Origin: Streptomyces canus
GTDB lineage: Bacteria; Actinomycetota; Actinomycetes; Streptomycetales; Streptomycetaceae
Assembly: GCF_041435015.1 (NCBI RefSeq)
Contig: NZ_CP107989.1
Coordinates: 1,550,001-1,614,000 of the forward strand
DNA length: 64,000 nt
Direction: 5' to 3'
The notes under the pieces were generated by a model that was given only the letters and a program-made list of their open reading frames with translations, was not told the origin of the DNA and did not search any database. A program made the translations under genes and the position numbers. Below are positions 53,073-61,983 of this stretch, piece after piece (the stretch's first letter is position 1; each line of letters starts with the position of its first letter).

Positions 53073-53869
53073 CGGTGTCCTTGTACTGGTCCGTCGGTCC
53101 TGTTGGCCGGAGGGTCCCGGGCCGGCCGGCCCGGTTCGGCGGGCTCCGGCGTGTGCCCCTGGGGGCTGCTGGGCGGGGTGCCGAGCGGGGCGCGCGGCGG
53201 CATGGTCGTCGGTCACCGGCGCGTCGCCTCCCTCCTCCCCGCACCGCGGCTGTTCGCCGTGGGCATGCGTCATGGCGTACCGGTCGAGAGAACCGAAGGC
53301 TTCAACCCCTCGTCGCCCGGCGGACACTGACAGTAGTCGCCAAGGCATCAGGCGCGAGCGGCAGTTGACAAAGTCCCCCGCGGAGCGTCCCGCTCTGGTA
53401 TGAGGTTTCGCACGACTGCCCGGCAAGCAGATCGGCCAGGAATCCCCGAACGAGTGAATACCGATCAGTCCTGGTCAGAAGCGGTCACGTGCGCGCGGCG
53501 AGGCTCCAGGGCATACGCGCACCTCGGCCGTCACGTCGGCCGTCTCCCCGAGTACGGCAGACCCACCGACACCCCTCACGAGCGTTGGCCCGAGCCTTCC
53601 CGATTGTCACTGACCGTGTCGGTCCGCCTCAGTCGCCGGCCACGGCAGGAAGAGCCCGTGCCGAAGTCGTGCGGGTGCCCTCGTCCGGGAACGCGATCAG
53701 GAGGGGCAACTGCCGCTCGCCGGTGCCGAACCCGACGTACCGCACACGGCTGGAGAGCAACCCGCCGACCCGTAATCCGGCGTCGGTCAACACCGTCGCG
53801 GATCTACGGCCGCGTTCCCGACCCGCCCCCAAGGGCATCGCACGGTCCCATACCGGAGAAGGGCTCCAG
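53073..53869. other. Stretch without a recognisable gene upstream of cvnA
   Basis: About 0.8 kb. The cvnA frame continues open to 53426 but without an RBS or recognisable domain, so I treat 53073 onward as leader and promoter DNA. A 69-codon minus-strand frame at 53629-53838 (ends PLLIAFPDEGTRTTSARAL) looks mildly protein-like but is unidentified. No RNA gene was seen. Confidence 0.5.
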
Positions 53870-54245
53870 GACCGGAACGGTCACGAACCCCACCCCAGCC
53901 CACACCAGCCAACCCCGATCACACGACACGCGCCCGCACCAGCCACGCCCACACCTATCGACGAAGCGCCCCCCGGCTCGCGTCACACCAGCCAGCCCAC
54001 GCCCGCGCCGATCACCCATCGACGAAGCACCCCCTGACCCGGAAGATCACAAACGCCACCCTGCCGCAGCCCAACACCGGCCGACCCCCACCACACGGCA
54101 CACGTCCACACCAGCCACGCCCACACCCGCGCGCGGTCACCTATCGACGTGGGGCCCCTTGACCGAAAGGTCACAAACGTCACCCTGCCCGATCCCCCCG
54201 GCCGACCCCCACCACACGACACGCGCCCGCACCACCCGCGGCCCC
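53870..54245. repeat. Degenerate intergenic direct repeats
   Basis: Related blocks recur in this non-coding stretch. A TATCGACGAAGCGCCCC-type block occurs near 53955, 54017 and 54141; a GGTCACAAACGTCACCCTG-type block near 53878, 54045 and 54169; and a GACCCCCACCACACGACACG-type block near 54083 and 54203. The clearest period is about 124 bp. Composition is C-rich on the plus strand with an unusual CACACCAGCC texture. No coding frame explains it. Confidence 0.65.
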
Positions 54246-54488
54246 CACACGGAGACCCACCACATGCGGGCATGGTGCCGAGCCCTCTCAGCGGCGGCGC
54301 AACCGAAGCCCCCGCGTCCACCGCGGCGGCGTGCCCCGTCCACAGGGCAAAAGGGGCCCCTCACCCGACTCCCCCCACGCCCCTCAGGTGACTGGGCGCC
54401 CCCACCCAGGACCGCGGGTAGACGGCGCCCAGCCACCACGAACCAGCAGCCGCCCCACAACACGGTGAGGCAGATCCGCGTCCGTGGC

Positions 54489-55664
54489 TCAGACCTCGGC
54501 CACAGGTACAGGCTCCTCCGCCACCGTCGGCAACGCCGCCCATCCCCCGGCCGGCGCCTTCGCCACTCCCCGCCACCAAGGATCGACCGCCGGGGCGGCC
54601 CCGGGCTCGAACGGCTCCCCCGGCCGAGGCGAGGCCATCGCGATGCCGGCCTTGTGGGCCAGCAGCATCGTCCGATCAGCGGGCTCAGCCCAAGGATGCT
54701 GCGCGAGATTGAACGTGCCCCAGTGGATCGGCAGCAGCACCCCCTCCGCCGCGTCCCCACCCTGCAGATCCAGATGAGACTGCACCGCCTCTTCAGGCGT
54801 CATGTGAATCTCCGGCCAGAACTCCGAGTAGGCCCCGAGCTGGATCATCGTCGCGTCGAAGGGCCCGAACGAGGCGCCGATGTCCTTGAACCCGTCGAAG
54901 TACCCGGTGTCACCGCTGTGGTAGACCCGGTGTTCCCCGCTGGAGACGACCCAGGACGCCCAGAGCGTGTGCTGGGTGTTCCGCAGCCCGCGCCCGCAGA
55001 AGTGCCGAGCCGGGGTGGCCGTCAGCGTCAGCCCGGCGACCTGGGTCGACTCGTGCCAGTCCAGCTCACGCAGCCGGTCCGCGGACACCCCCCAGTGCTC
55101 GAGATGGGCTCCCACACCGAGCGGCACGGCGAAGACGGTGTCCGTCCCGGCCAGTTGCTTGATCGTGGGCATGTCCAGGTGGTCGTAGTGATCGTGGGAG
55201 ATGACGATCACGTCGACCGGACCGAGCGCGGCGAGCGGCAAGGGCACGGGGTGCAGCCGCTTGGGCCCGGCGAAGGGGAACGGGGAGCACCGCTCGCCCC
55301 ATACGGGATCGAACAGCACCCGCCGTCCGTCGATCTCGGCGAGCACGCTGGAGTGCCCCATCCAGGTCAGCCGCAGCCCGGTGACGGGCGGCTTGGAGAG
55401 GTCGGCGAGCGTCGTGGCATGGACCGGGATCCGGCCTTGCGGAGCACGCTGCCGCCGGGCGTCGCTGTCGAAGTAGCCCTTGGCGAAGTCGATCGCCGAC
55501 CCGTCGGGCCGGATCCTGGCGGTTCCGCCGGGGTTCTGGAAGACACCGTCTTTGAAGTGGGGGGATCTGCGGATACGCGCCATGCGCTCACCGCTCGGGT
55601 CCGCACCGAAGGCCGCGGGCTGCAGCGCGCGGAGCCCGGAGCTCAGGGGACGGAAGCCGGTCAC
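54489..55664 (-). CDS. MBL-fold metallohydrolase (NAPE-PLD/UlaG-like)
   Basis: A 391-residue beta-lactamase-2-superfamily protein: metal motif [37 protein letters not shown] and late ILPIHWGTF-like LLPIHWGTFNLA. It resembles N-acyl-phosphatidylethanolamine phospholipase-D-type hydrolases; substrate unknown. GTG 55664 has GGAGG upstream; an upstream ATG at 55694 is less likely. Confidence 0.9.
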   Translation of the reverse strand: MTGFRPLSSGLRALQPAAFGADPSGERMARIRRSPHFKDGVFQNPGGTARIRPDGSAIDFAKGYFDSDARRQRAPQGRIPVHATTLADLSKPPVTGLRLTWMGHSSVLAEIDGRRVLFDPVWGERCSPFPFAGPKRLHPVPLPLAALGPVDVIVISHDHYDHLDMPTIKQLAGTDTVFAVPLGVGAHLEHWGVSADRLRELDWHESTQVAGLTLTATPARHFCGRGLRNTQHTLWASWVVSSGEHRVYHSGDTGYFDGFKDIGASFGPFDATMIQLGAYSEFWPEIHMTPEEAVQSHLDLQGGDAAEGVLLPIHWGTFNLAQHPWAEPADRTMLLAHKAGIAMASPRPGEPFEPGAAPAVDPWWRGVAKAPAGGWAALPTVAEEPVPVAEV

Positions 55665-55841
55665 GGTACCTCCAGGGTGGAGTCTCTGAGGCATCCATTA
55701 TGGTCCGCCCCTCCGACAGTGCCGGCGTCTGTCCGGTCACACGGGTAAGGACGCCGTCGGAGCGGATCACGTTGACAGGGCGCGGCCGGATGCCAATACT
55801 GACTCCCCGTTCAGTAGCCGTCCGCCCGCACCGGAGCCCGT

Positions 55842-57020
55842 GTGACCACCCCCTTGCTGTCGCTCACCTGGACCGACCACGTCACCGGCCACCAGGGCTT
55901 CCTGGTCGTCGACCGGCTGGTACGGGGGGTCGCCAGCGGCGGCCTGCGGATGCGCCCCGGCTGCACCCTGGACGAGGTCACAGGGCTCGCCCGCGGCATG
56001 ACCATGAAAGAGGCCCTGCACTACGACCCCGAGGCGCGGTACATCCCGCTGGGCGGCGCCAAGGGCGGCATCGACTGCGACCCCCGGGACCCGGCGGCGT
56101 ACGGCCTCCTCGTGCGCTACCTGCGCGCCATGCGACCGTACGTCGAGAGCTGCTGGACGACCGGCGAGGACCTCGGTCTCAGCCAGGACCTGGTGGACCG
56201 GGCGGCCGCGGAGGCCGGCCTGGTCTCCTCGATCCAGGCGGTCTATCCGCTGCTCGACGACGAGGCCACGGCCCGGCGGCGGCTCGCGGACGCGTTCGCC
56301 CTCGAGGTCGACGGCATCGGACTCGATGAACTGGCGGGCGGCTGCGGGGTCGCCGAGTCGGTCCTCGCGGCCCTGGACCTGGCCGGGGTGCCGCACGCGG
56401 GCACGCGCGTGGCGGTGCAGGGCCTCGGCACCATGGGCGGGGCCACGGCCCGCTTCCTCACGCGCGCGGGGCTCACCCTGGTGGCCGTCGCCGACATCAA
56501 GGGCACGGTCTTCAACCCCGCGGGACTCGACGTCGAGACGCTGCTGGCCGCCAGGGACACCTACGGCACCGTGGACCGCTCCGCCCTGCGCCCCGGCGAC
56601 CGCGAACTGCCCGGCGACGCCTGGCTGTCGCTCGACGCGGAGGTACTCGTGCCCGCGGCGGTGTCGTACACGATCGACACCGGCAACCAGGAGCGGATCA
56701 GGGCCCGTTGGATCGTCGAGGCGGCCAACATGCCGGTCCTGCCCGCGGCGGAGGCGCTGCTGGCCGCGCGCGGAGTCACCGTACTGCCGGACGTCGTGGT
56801 CAACTCCGGGACCAACGCCTGGTGGTGGTGGACCCTGTTCGGCGACATCGGCGCGGACGCGGACGAGGCCTTCGCGCACATACGGCGTTCCATGCGTGCC
56901 CTCGTCGAGCAGTTGCTGGCCCGCGCGGAGTCGGACGGGATCTCGCCGCGCGCCGCCGCCCACGCGCTGGTCGCGGACCGGCTGCCGGTGATCGCGGAAC
57001 GGTTCGGCTGGTACCGCTGA
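55842..57020 (+). CDS. Glu/Leu/Phe/Val dehydrogenase-family enzyme
   Basis: A 392-residue amino-acid dehydrogenase: catalytic-lysine loop YIPLGGAKGGIDCDP, NAD-binding VQGLGTMGGATARFL, and C-terminal VVNSGTNAWWWWTLFGDIG. Close to the Streptomyces valine/leucine dehydrogenase type rather than a hexameric GDH. It is followed after 50 bp by a TetR gene. GTG start; the upstream AT-poor gap holds no clear promoter. Confidence 0.9.
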   Translation: MTTPLLSLTWTDHVTGHQGFLVVDRLVRGVASGGLRMRPGCTLDEVTGLARGMTMKEALHYDPEARYIPLGGAKGGIDCDPRDPAAYGLLVRYLRAMRPYVESCWTTGEDLGLSQDLVDRAAAEAGLVSSIQAVYPLLDDEATARRRLADAFALEVDGIGLDELAGGCGVAESVLAALDLAGVPHAGTRVAVQGLGTMGGATARFLTRAGLTLVAVADIKGTVFNPAGLDVETLLAARDTYGTVDRSALRPGDRELPGDAWLSLDAEVLVPAAVSYTIDTGNQERIRARWIVEAANMPVLPAAEALLAARGVTVLPDVVVNSGTNAWWWWTLFGDIGADADEAFAHIRRSMRALVEQLLARAESDGISPRAAAHALVADRLPVIAERFGWYR

Positions 57021-57070
57021 CCTGGCCCCTCGGGGCGGCGCCCCACCGAGCGACGGCTTAGGGTGATCCC

Positions 57071-57682
57071 GTGGCGAGAGTGCGGTTGACAGTGGCCGAG
57101 CGGCGCGAGGAACTGCTGCGGGCCGCCATCGAGCAGATCGAGGCGCGGGGCGTGGCAGCCGTCAGGATCGCCGACGTGGCCTCGGCGCTCGGAGTCAGCA
57201 ACGCCCTGGTGCTCTACCACTTCTCCACGAAGGAGAAGCTGGTCGCCGCCGCGTTCACCTACGCAGCCGAGGACGATCTGGCCCATCTGCGCAAGCTCCT
57301 CGGCCGCCGCACCAGCGCCCTGCGTCGGCTTCGGGCGGCGGTTCGCTGGTATGCGCCGACGGGCCAGGCCAAGGGCTGGCGGCTGTGGATCGAGGGCTGG
57401 GCGGTGGCCCTGCGTGAGCCGGCGCTCCAGGAGGTCACCCGCGACCTCGACAGGCGCTGGAAGGCGGCACTCGCGGAAGTGATCGCCGAGGGCGTGGCCG
57501 CGGGCGAGTTCCACTGCCCGGACCCGCACGCCACAGCCCTGCGCCTCACCGCCCTCCTGGACGGCCTGGCCGTCCAACTGACGTCCTACGCGGGCGCGGT
57601 GCCCAGGTCCCGGGCCCAGGCATGGGTGGACGAGGCCCTGGCCCGCGAACTCGGGCTGGACGGCACGGGGTCCGCATACTGA
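57071..57682 (+). CDS. TetR/BetI-type regulator whose stop codon lies in an IS end
   Basis: A 203-residue regulator: helix-turn-helix IADVASALGVSNALVLYHFS and a BetI-like C-terminal domain. Its last codons GCA TAC TGA run into the left end of the IS630-type element: the target TA is at 57677-57678. Removing the element would restore GCA TAA, so the insertion exchanged the native stop for one inside the IS and added a single Tyr. It probably still works. Confidence 0.88.
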   Translation: MARVRLTVAERREELLRAAIEQIEARGVAAVRIADVASALGVSNALVLYHFSTKEKLVAAAFTYAAEDDLAHLRKLLGRRTSALRRLRAAVRWYAPTGQAKGWRLWIEGWAVALREPALQEVTRDLDRRWKAALAEVIAEGVAAGEFHCPDPHATALRLTALLDGLAVQLTSYAGAVPRSRAQAWVDEALARELGLDGTGSAY

Positions 57683-57692
57683 CTTCGGCTCG

Positions 57693-58641
57693 TCAGGGTG
57701 AGGTCGGGTTGCCGAGGGCGAGGCCGGTGCCGGCTATGAAGCCGTCGAGGGTTTCGGGCCGGTACTGGAGTCGTTTGAGCCGGTTGCGGACGAGGGCCTC
57801 CAAGCGGTCCAGGGCGACTACGGCGAGGTTGGCCAGGCTGCGCTTGACGTGGGCCCACACGCCCTCGACCGGGTTCAGGTCGGGCGAGTAGGCGGGCAGC
57901 AGGAACACCGTCAGCCATTCCCGTGCGTCGATCAACTCTCGCATCGTTCGGGAGACATGGGTGTTGAGCCGGTCCCAGACCAACACGATCGGTGCCTTGA
58001 TGAGCTGGTGGGCGCCGTCGAGCAGAGCGATGAAGTCGCGCTCGCTCATACTGCGGCGCTTGCCGTTGCCCGCGGGGTGGACAACCAGCCGATGGCACAG
58101 CCGGGTCCGTGAGCCGGGCCGCATCGCAATCAGCCCGGCCACCGACAGCCGCCCCGAGCGGCGTCCGCTCACCGTCACGACCGGGGTGTGTCCGCGTCGC
58201 CCCCAGGTGCGGCCTCGGGGCGGTCGGCGGGTGGAACCTGCTTCGTCCTCGAAGCAGATGTAGCCCCCGCAGGCCGCCCGGGCCCTTTTACCTCCGCCCA
58301 GGTCGCTTCCTTCCACATCTTCACCGCCTCCTCGTCGCGCTCGGCGACCCGCCGCACGGGGGCCTGCAGGGAGAACCCGAGCCGGTGCATCAGCCGGGTG
58401 GCGCCTGAGACGCTGTAGGAGACGTGGAACTTCCGGCCGATCAGCGTGGCCACCCGCCCAGCGGTCCACACCTGGTCCTCCACCCAGCCGTGCACGGCCG
58501 GCCCCTCCTCCAGATGCGCGGCGAGCTTCTCCAGGCAGCGCGGCGACAGACGGCACCGTGATCCGCTCGGCCCGCGCGATACCAGGGCCTCGATCCCGCC
58601 GTCCCGCCACAGCTGGTGCCACTGGTAGGCCGACTTCCGGC
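57693..58641 (-). pseudogene. IS630-family transposase, 5'-truncated, in two overlapping frames
   Basis: The upstream frame encodes the helix-turn-helix linker (SAYQWHQLWRDGGIEALVS ... MWKEATWAEVKG). The downstream frame carries the DDE domain: ICFEDEAG (first Asp/Glu), VLVWDRLNTHVS (second Asp) and LPAYSPDLNPVEGVWAH (third acidic residue). They meet at a minus-one step over GTAAAAGGG (A4 run at 58286-58289), a possible programmed frameshift as known in IS630 relatives. The first about 40 residues are missing here and found in the other copy. Confidence 0.8.
58517..58641. repeat. 125-bp direct repeat, copy 1 (IS630 transposase segment)
   Basis: Identical base for base to 63108-63232. It codes for the SAYQWHQLW to LEKLAA part of the transposase. 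It marks the left junction of the cargo; sequence diverges completely after 58641. Confidence 0.88.
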
Positions 58642-58668
58642 AGGGCGAAACCGACACGCCTACGGCCC

Positions 58669-59289
58669 TCAGCTCGCTGTCGCGTACACGATGAGGTTGT
58701 CGACAGGGTGCCCCTGCGCGTCGAAGTCGCCGTCGCACGTGATGAGCCGTAGAGCACGTTCCTGGGTCGGCCCGTAGACCTTCTCCGTCGGGAAGGCGTT
58801 CTTGGCGACGCTCTCCGTGGCCGTGACGGTGAAGTGGAGGGCTTTTCCCGTCTTGTCGGTGACGGTGATGTCCGCACCCTCCTTGATCTTCTTCAGGTCG
58901 TGGAAGACGGCCTCGCCGAAGCGGGTGTCGTTGTGGCCGATGACGACTGCCGCGCCGATCTCACCGGGCACAGCACCGCCCGTGTACCAGCCCGCGGTCA
59001 TCCCCTTTTCGGCCGGCGGGACCTCGACCGTCCCGTCCGTGTTGAGGCCCAACTCCATCAGCGAACTGGTGATCCCCACGGAGGGAACGGCCACCTCGGC
59101 GGGGGCAGCCGGAGCGTCAGAGGCCGCGGGCTGCCCGGACCTCGGGGTGCCGGGTGCGGAGGCGGAGGGGACGACCCGCACTGTCGGGTCGAGGCCGGCC
59201 GAGCAGCCGGTGAGCACGCTGACGAGGGTCAGCAGGGTGAGGGTCGCGAGGCGGGCCCGGGACAGGGCCGGACGGTGTGCAGAGGGCAA
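58669..59289 (-). CDS. Sortase-family (class F-like) lipoprotein
   Basis: A 206-residue sortase: catalytic His in VVIGHND (H119) and Cys in LRLITCDG (C185), with the usual beta-barrel between. The N-terminus is a lipoprotein signal, with lipobox LTGC (C29), so it should be anchored to the outer face of the membrane by lipid. TTG start with GGAG seven bases upstream. It lies 102 bp downstream of a small secreted protein that may be its partner. The stop is 28 bp from the IS fragment. Confidence 0.87.
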   Translation of the reverse strand: MPSAHRPALSRARLATLTLLTLVSVLTGCSAGLDPTVRVVPSASAPGTPRSGQPAASDAPAAPAEVAVPSVGITSSLMELGLNTDGTVEVPPAEKGMTAGWYTGGAVPGEIGAAVVIGHNDTRFGEAVFHDLKKIKEGADITVTDKTGKALHFTVTATESVAKNAFPTEKVYGPTQERALRLITCDGDFDAQGHPVDNLIVYATAS

Positions 59290-59391
59290 CGCGGGCTCCA
59301 GAACAGGGTGCGGAGGTTCACCGGAACGCGTGGTGGCGCCGCCTGGTGAAGGGCGGCGCCACCGCTTCGTACGAGAGGCAGTGCTGCCAGG

Positions 59392-59784
59392 TCAGCCTTC
59401 GCGGCGGGCCGTGGTGCGGCGGCGCAGTACGTAGGTGCCGGCGCCCGCGAGCAGCAGCGCGCCCGTGGCCGAGCCGATGAGCGTGCCGGTGTTGTCGTCC
59501 TTGGCGGGGGCCTCGCCCGCGGCGACACCGCCACGCGGGTAGCCCTTGCCTCCGGTCTTCTGGGCTTCCATGGCCTTCCGGGCCTCGGCCTCTTTGAGCG
59601 TCTTGGCGTCCTCGGCCTTCTTCTTCGCCAGGGCCTCCTTGTCGGCCGAGGTCGAGTCGGTCGCGCCCGGCGACGGAGTCGGGTCGGTGGCGAAGGCCGC
59701 GGTGGCCGGGACGAGCAGCGCGCCGGCCGCGACGCCGGTCAGGACAGCGATACGCAGCGGGCGCAGGGTGAGACGGCGGGACAT
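59392..59784 (-). CDS. Small surface protein with signal peptide and C-terminal membrane anchor
   Basis: 130 residues: signal peptide (about 1-32, cleavage after TAAFA), an Ala/Lys/Glu-rich charged coil (KEALAKKKAEDAKTLKEAEA), then a C-terminal hydrophobic helix and RRR tail (ATGALLLAGAGTYVLRRRTT). That layout is like a sortase substrate but no LPXTG or LAXTG motif is visible before the helix (KDDNTGTLIG instead). It lies directly upstream of the sortase gene. Confidence 0.75.
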   Translation of the reverse strand: MSRRLTLRPLRIAVLTGVAAGALLVPATAAFATDPTPSPGATDSTSADKEALAKKKAEDAKTLKEAEARKAMEAQKTGGKGYPRGGVAAGEAPAKDDNTGTLIGSATGALLLAGAGTYVLRRRTTARREG

Positions 59785-59907
59785 GTGAGGGCTCCAGTTC
59801 CAGCCCGGCTTGGTCGTTCCTGGTTGCCAATCCGCACCAGGTTCCGGGCGTGGCTTCACCCTGACGGCCACTTGTGAGGAAACTGTCAGAGCGCTGTCGT
59901 CATCCCA

Positions 59908-61983
59908 TCAGGGTCGACCGGGACCCTCCGGCTTGGTTGACCCGGCCGTCGGCAGCCGCAGGGTGAAGGTGGCCCCCTCCCCCTCCGTGCTCGCCACGTC
60001 CACCGTGCCGCCGTGGGCCTCGGCGAGCTTGAGGACGATCGCCAGGCCGAGGCCGCTGCCGCCGGTGCTGCGGTTGCGGGACTTCTCCGCCCGCCAGAAG
60101 CGGTCGAACACGTACGGGAGGTCGCCCGCCGGAATGCCGCTGCCGGTGTCGGACACCTCCACGGCGAGCTCGTCCCCCGGGTCGCTGACGTACCGGCGCA
60201 GGGTCACCGTGCCGCCGGCCGGGGTGTGGCGCACCGCGTTGGAGAGCAGGTTGCTGACGGTCTGCCGCAGCCGTACGGGGTCGGCGTCGAGGAGCGGTGG
60301 GCGAGGGGTGCCCGGCGGCGGTGTCAGGACCGTGAGGGTGACGCCCGCCGTCTCGGCCAACCCCTGGTGCGCGGCAGCGACCTGGCCGAGCAGCTCGTCG
60401 ATCCGTACCGGCTTCCGGTGCAGCCGCAGGGCGCCCGCGTCGGCCGCGCCCAGGTCCTGGAGGTCGTTGATGAGGTGCTGGAGCTGCACCGCCTCCTCCA
60501 GGAGCGAGGAGACGAACGCGGGGTCCGGCACGGCCAGTCCGTCGTGGGCCGCCTCCAGCCAGCCCCGGATGTTGCTCAGCGGCGTCCGCAGCTCATGGGC
60601 GACATCGCTGACCATCACCTTGCGCTGCTCCTCCAGGCGGGCCCGGTACGCGGCCATGTCGTTGAAGGCCGCCGTCAGCCGACCGATCTCGTTGTCGGAG
60701 ACGACGGGCACGGGCACCGGCGTCGCGTCCAGGCCCTCCCGCATGCGCTGGGCGGCGCCGGTGAGCGCGTGCAACGGGCGTACGAGCCTGGCACCCGCGA
60801 GTACCGAGGCGCCGACGGTGAGGGCGAGGACCAGGGCGGTGACACCGGCGATGCGGGCGGTGTTGGATCGGGAGAGGTCGAAACCGGGTACGCCGGCGGC
60901 ACCGGGGCCGTCGATGAACAGGAGCGCGGGCTCGGCGACATAGCCCATGAGCTGTTCCCGGCGGGCGCTGCCGACACAGTTGGCCACGGCCCGGTCGTAC
61001 GCGCTGTCGCGGATCTCGGCGGGGGCGTAGTCGAGTGCGCCGCCGGAAGCCGCCTTGCGTTCGGCCGTCGCGGCGTCCTCCGCCTTCTTGGCGGCCAGGG
61101 CCTTCGCATTCCGATCACTGAGGCCGTCCTCGGCGACGGAGACCGCGTCGTCCCGCCCGTATGCGTAACTCCGGTCCCACGACAGGTCCAGGTTCAGCTT
61201 CACGGCGGTGCGGCCCTGTCGTTTCAGACAGGCGTCAGCCAGTTGGTTGAGGGCGCTCAGGGCCTTCCGCTCGGTCGCGGTGGGACCGACCGGGTAGGAC
61301 GCAAAGCACTTGGCCTCCATGTCACGGTCGGTGACGCTGTCGGTCCCCTCCCCGGTCTCGTCGCTCACGAACTGGACGCGGGGCCGTCCGCCCGGGCTCT
61401 CGACGACGTCGGCGGCGATACCCATCTGGCTGAGGCACGCCACCCTCCCGGCGGCGGCCTTCCGCAGTGCGTCGTGTTCCTTCGCGGGCAGCCGGAAGGG
61501 CCCCACGGCCCGTGGATCGACGCGGTCGGCGCCGGCCTTGGCCGCGTCGGGCACCAGCACGGTGTCGACGTTGCGCGGATCCACGACCGCCGAGGCCTGC
61601 TGAGCGAGCAGATCGTCGGACGAACCGCCGCTCGCCGAGCGGGAGTCGGCCGAGTCCACGATCGGGCCTCGGCCCGGCGTGGTGAGCACGATCCGGCGCC
61701 CGGACTCCTGGGCCAGGTCTCGCACGGTGGCGTCGACGCCGTCCCAGCCGGGGTGGGTGGCCGCGTAGCCGAGGAGGGTGTTGTAGATCTTCGCGTCGGA
61801 CCTGAGGTTCTGCCCCTGCTCCTGGCGGATGGCGACGGAGGTCGTCTGCACGGCCAGCCAGGCGGTCGCGGCGACCGAGCACGAGGCCACCAGCGCCGTC
61901 ACGGTCAACAGCCGCCCCGCCAGGCTCTTGCGCAGCGGCAGCCGGGTGGCCCTCGCCGCAACTCCCTTGTCAGGACGACGCAT
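59908..61983 (-). CDS. Sensor histidine kinase
   Basis: A 691-residue kinase: N-terminal transmembrane helix (about 22-45), a large extracellular domain of roughly 300 residues, a second helix (about 375-395), HAMP, HisKA with DVAHELRTPLSNIRGW, and HATPase (LLSNAVRHTPAGG, DTGSGIPAGDLPYVF, GSGLGLAIV). Its start overlaps the upstream response regulator. The ligand is unknown; the long sensor loop suggests a cell-envelope signal. Confidence 0.93.
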   Translation of the reverse strand: MRRPDKGVAARATRLPLRKSLAGRLLTVTALVASCSVAATAWLAVQTTSVAIRQEQGQNLRSDAKIYNTLLGYAATHPGWDGVDATVRDLAQESGRRIVLTTPGRGPIVDSADSRSASGGSSDDLLAQQASAVVDPRNVDTVLVPDAAKAGADRVDPRAVGPFRLPAKEHDALRKAAAGRVACLSQMGIAADVVESPGGRPRVQFVSDETGEGTDSVTDRDMEAKCFASYPVGPTATERKALSALNQLADACLKRQGRTAVKLNLDLSWDRSYAYGRDDAVSVAEDGLSDRNAKALAAKKAEDAATAERKAASGGALDYAPAEIRDSAYDRAVANCVGSARREQLMGYVAEPALLFIDGPGAAGVPGFDLSRSNTARIAGVTALVLALTVGASVLAGARLVRPLHALTGAAQRMREGLDATPVPVPVVSDNEIGRLTAAFNDMAAYRARLEEQRKVMVSDVAHELRTPLSNIRGWLEAAHDGLAVPDPAFVSSLLEEAVQLQHLINDLQDLGAADAGALRLHRKPVRIDELLGQVAAAHQGLAETAGVTLTVLTPPPGTPRPPLLDADPVRLRQTVSNLLSNAVRHTPAGGTVTLRRYVSDPGDELAVEVSDTGSGIPAGDLPYVFDRFWRAEKSRNRSTGGSGLGLAIVLKLAEAHGGTVDVASTEGEGATFTLRLPTAGSTKPEGPGRP

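Noticed and set aside
53870..54245. Repeat array considered as a CRISPR
   Set aside because: Units are long, degenerate and of unequal spacing, without uniform repeats and unique spacers, and there are no cas genes.
53400..55748. A 782-codon plus-strand open frame over the repeat region and the MBL gene
   Set aside because: It is low-complexity in the repeats and then mirrors the MBL gene, whose metal motifs are unmistakable on the other strand.
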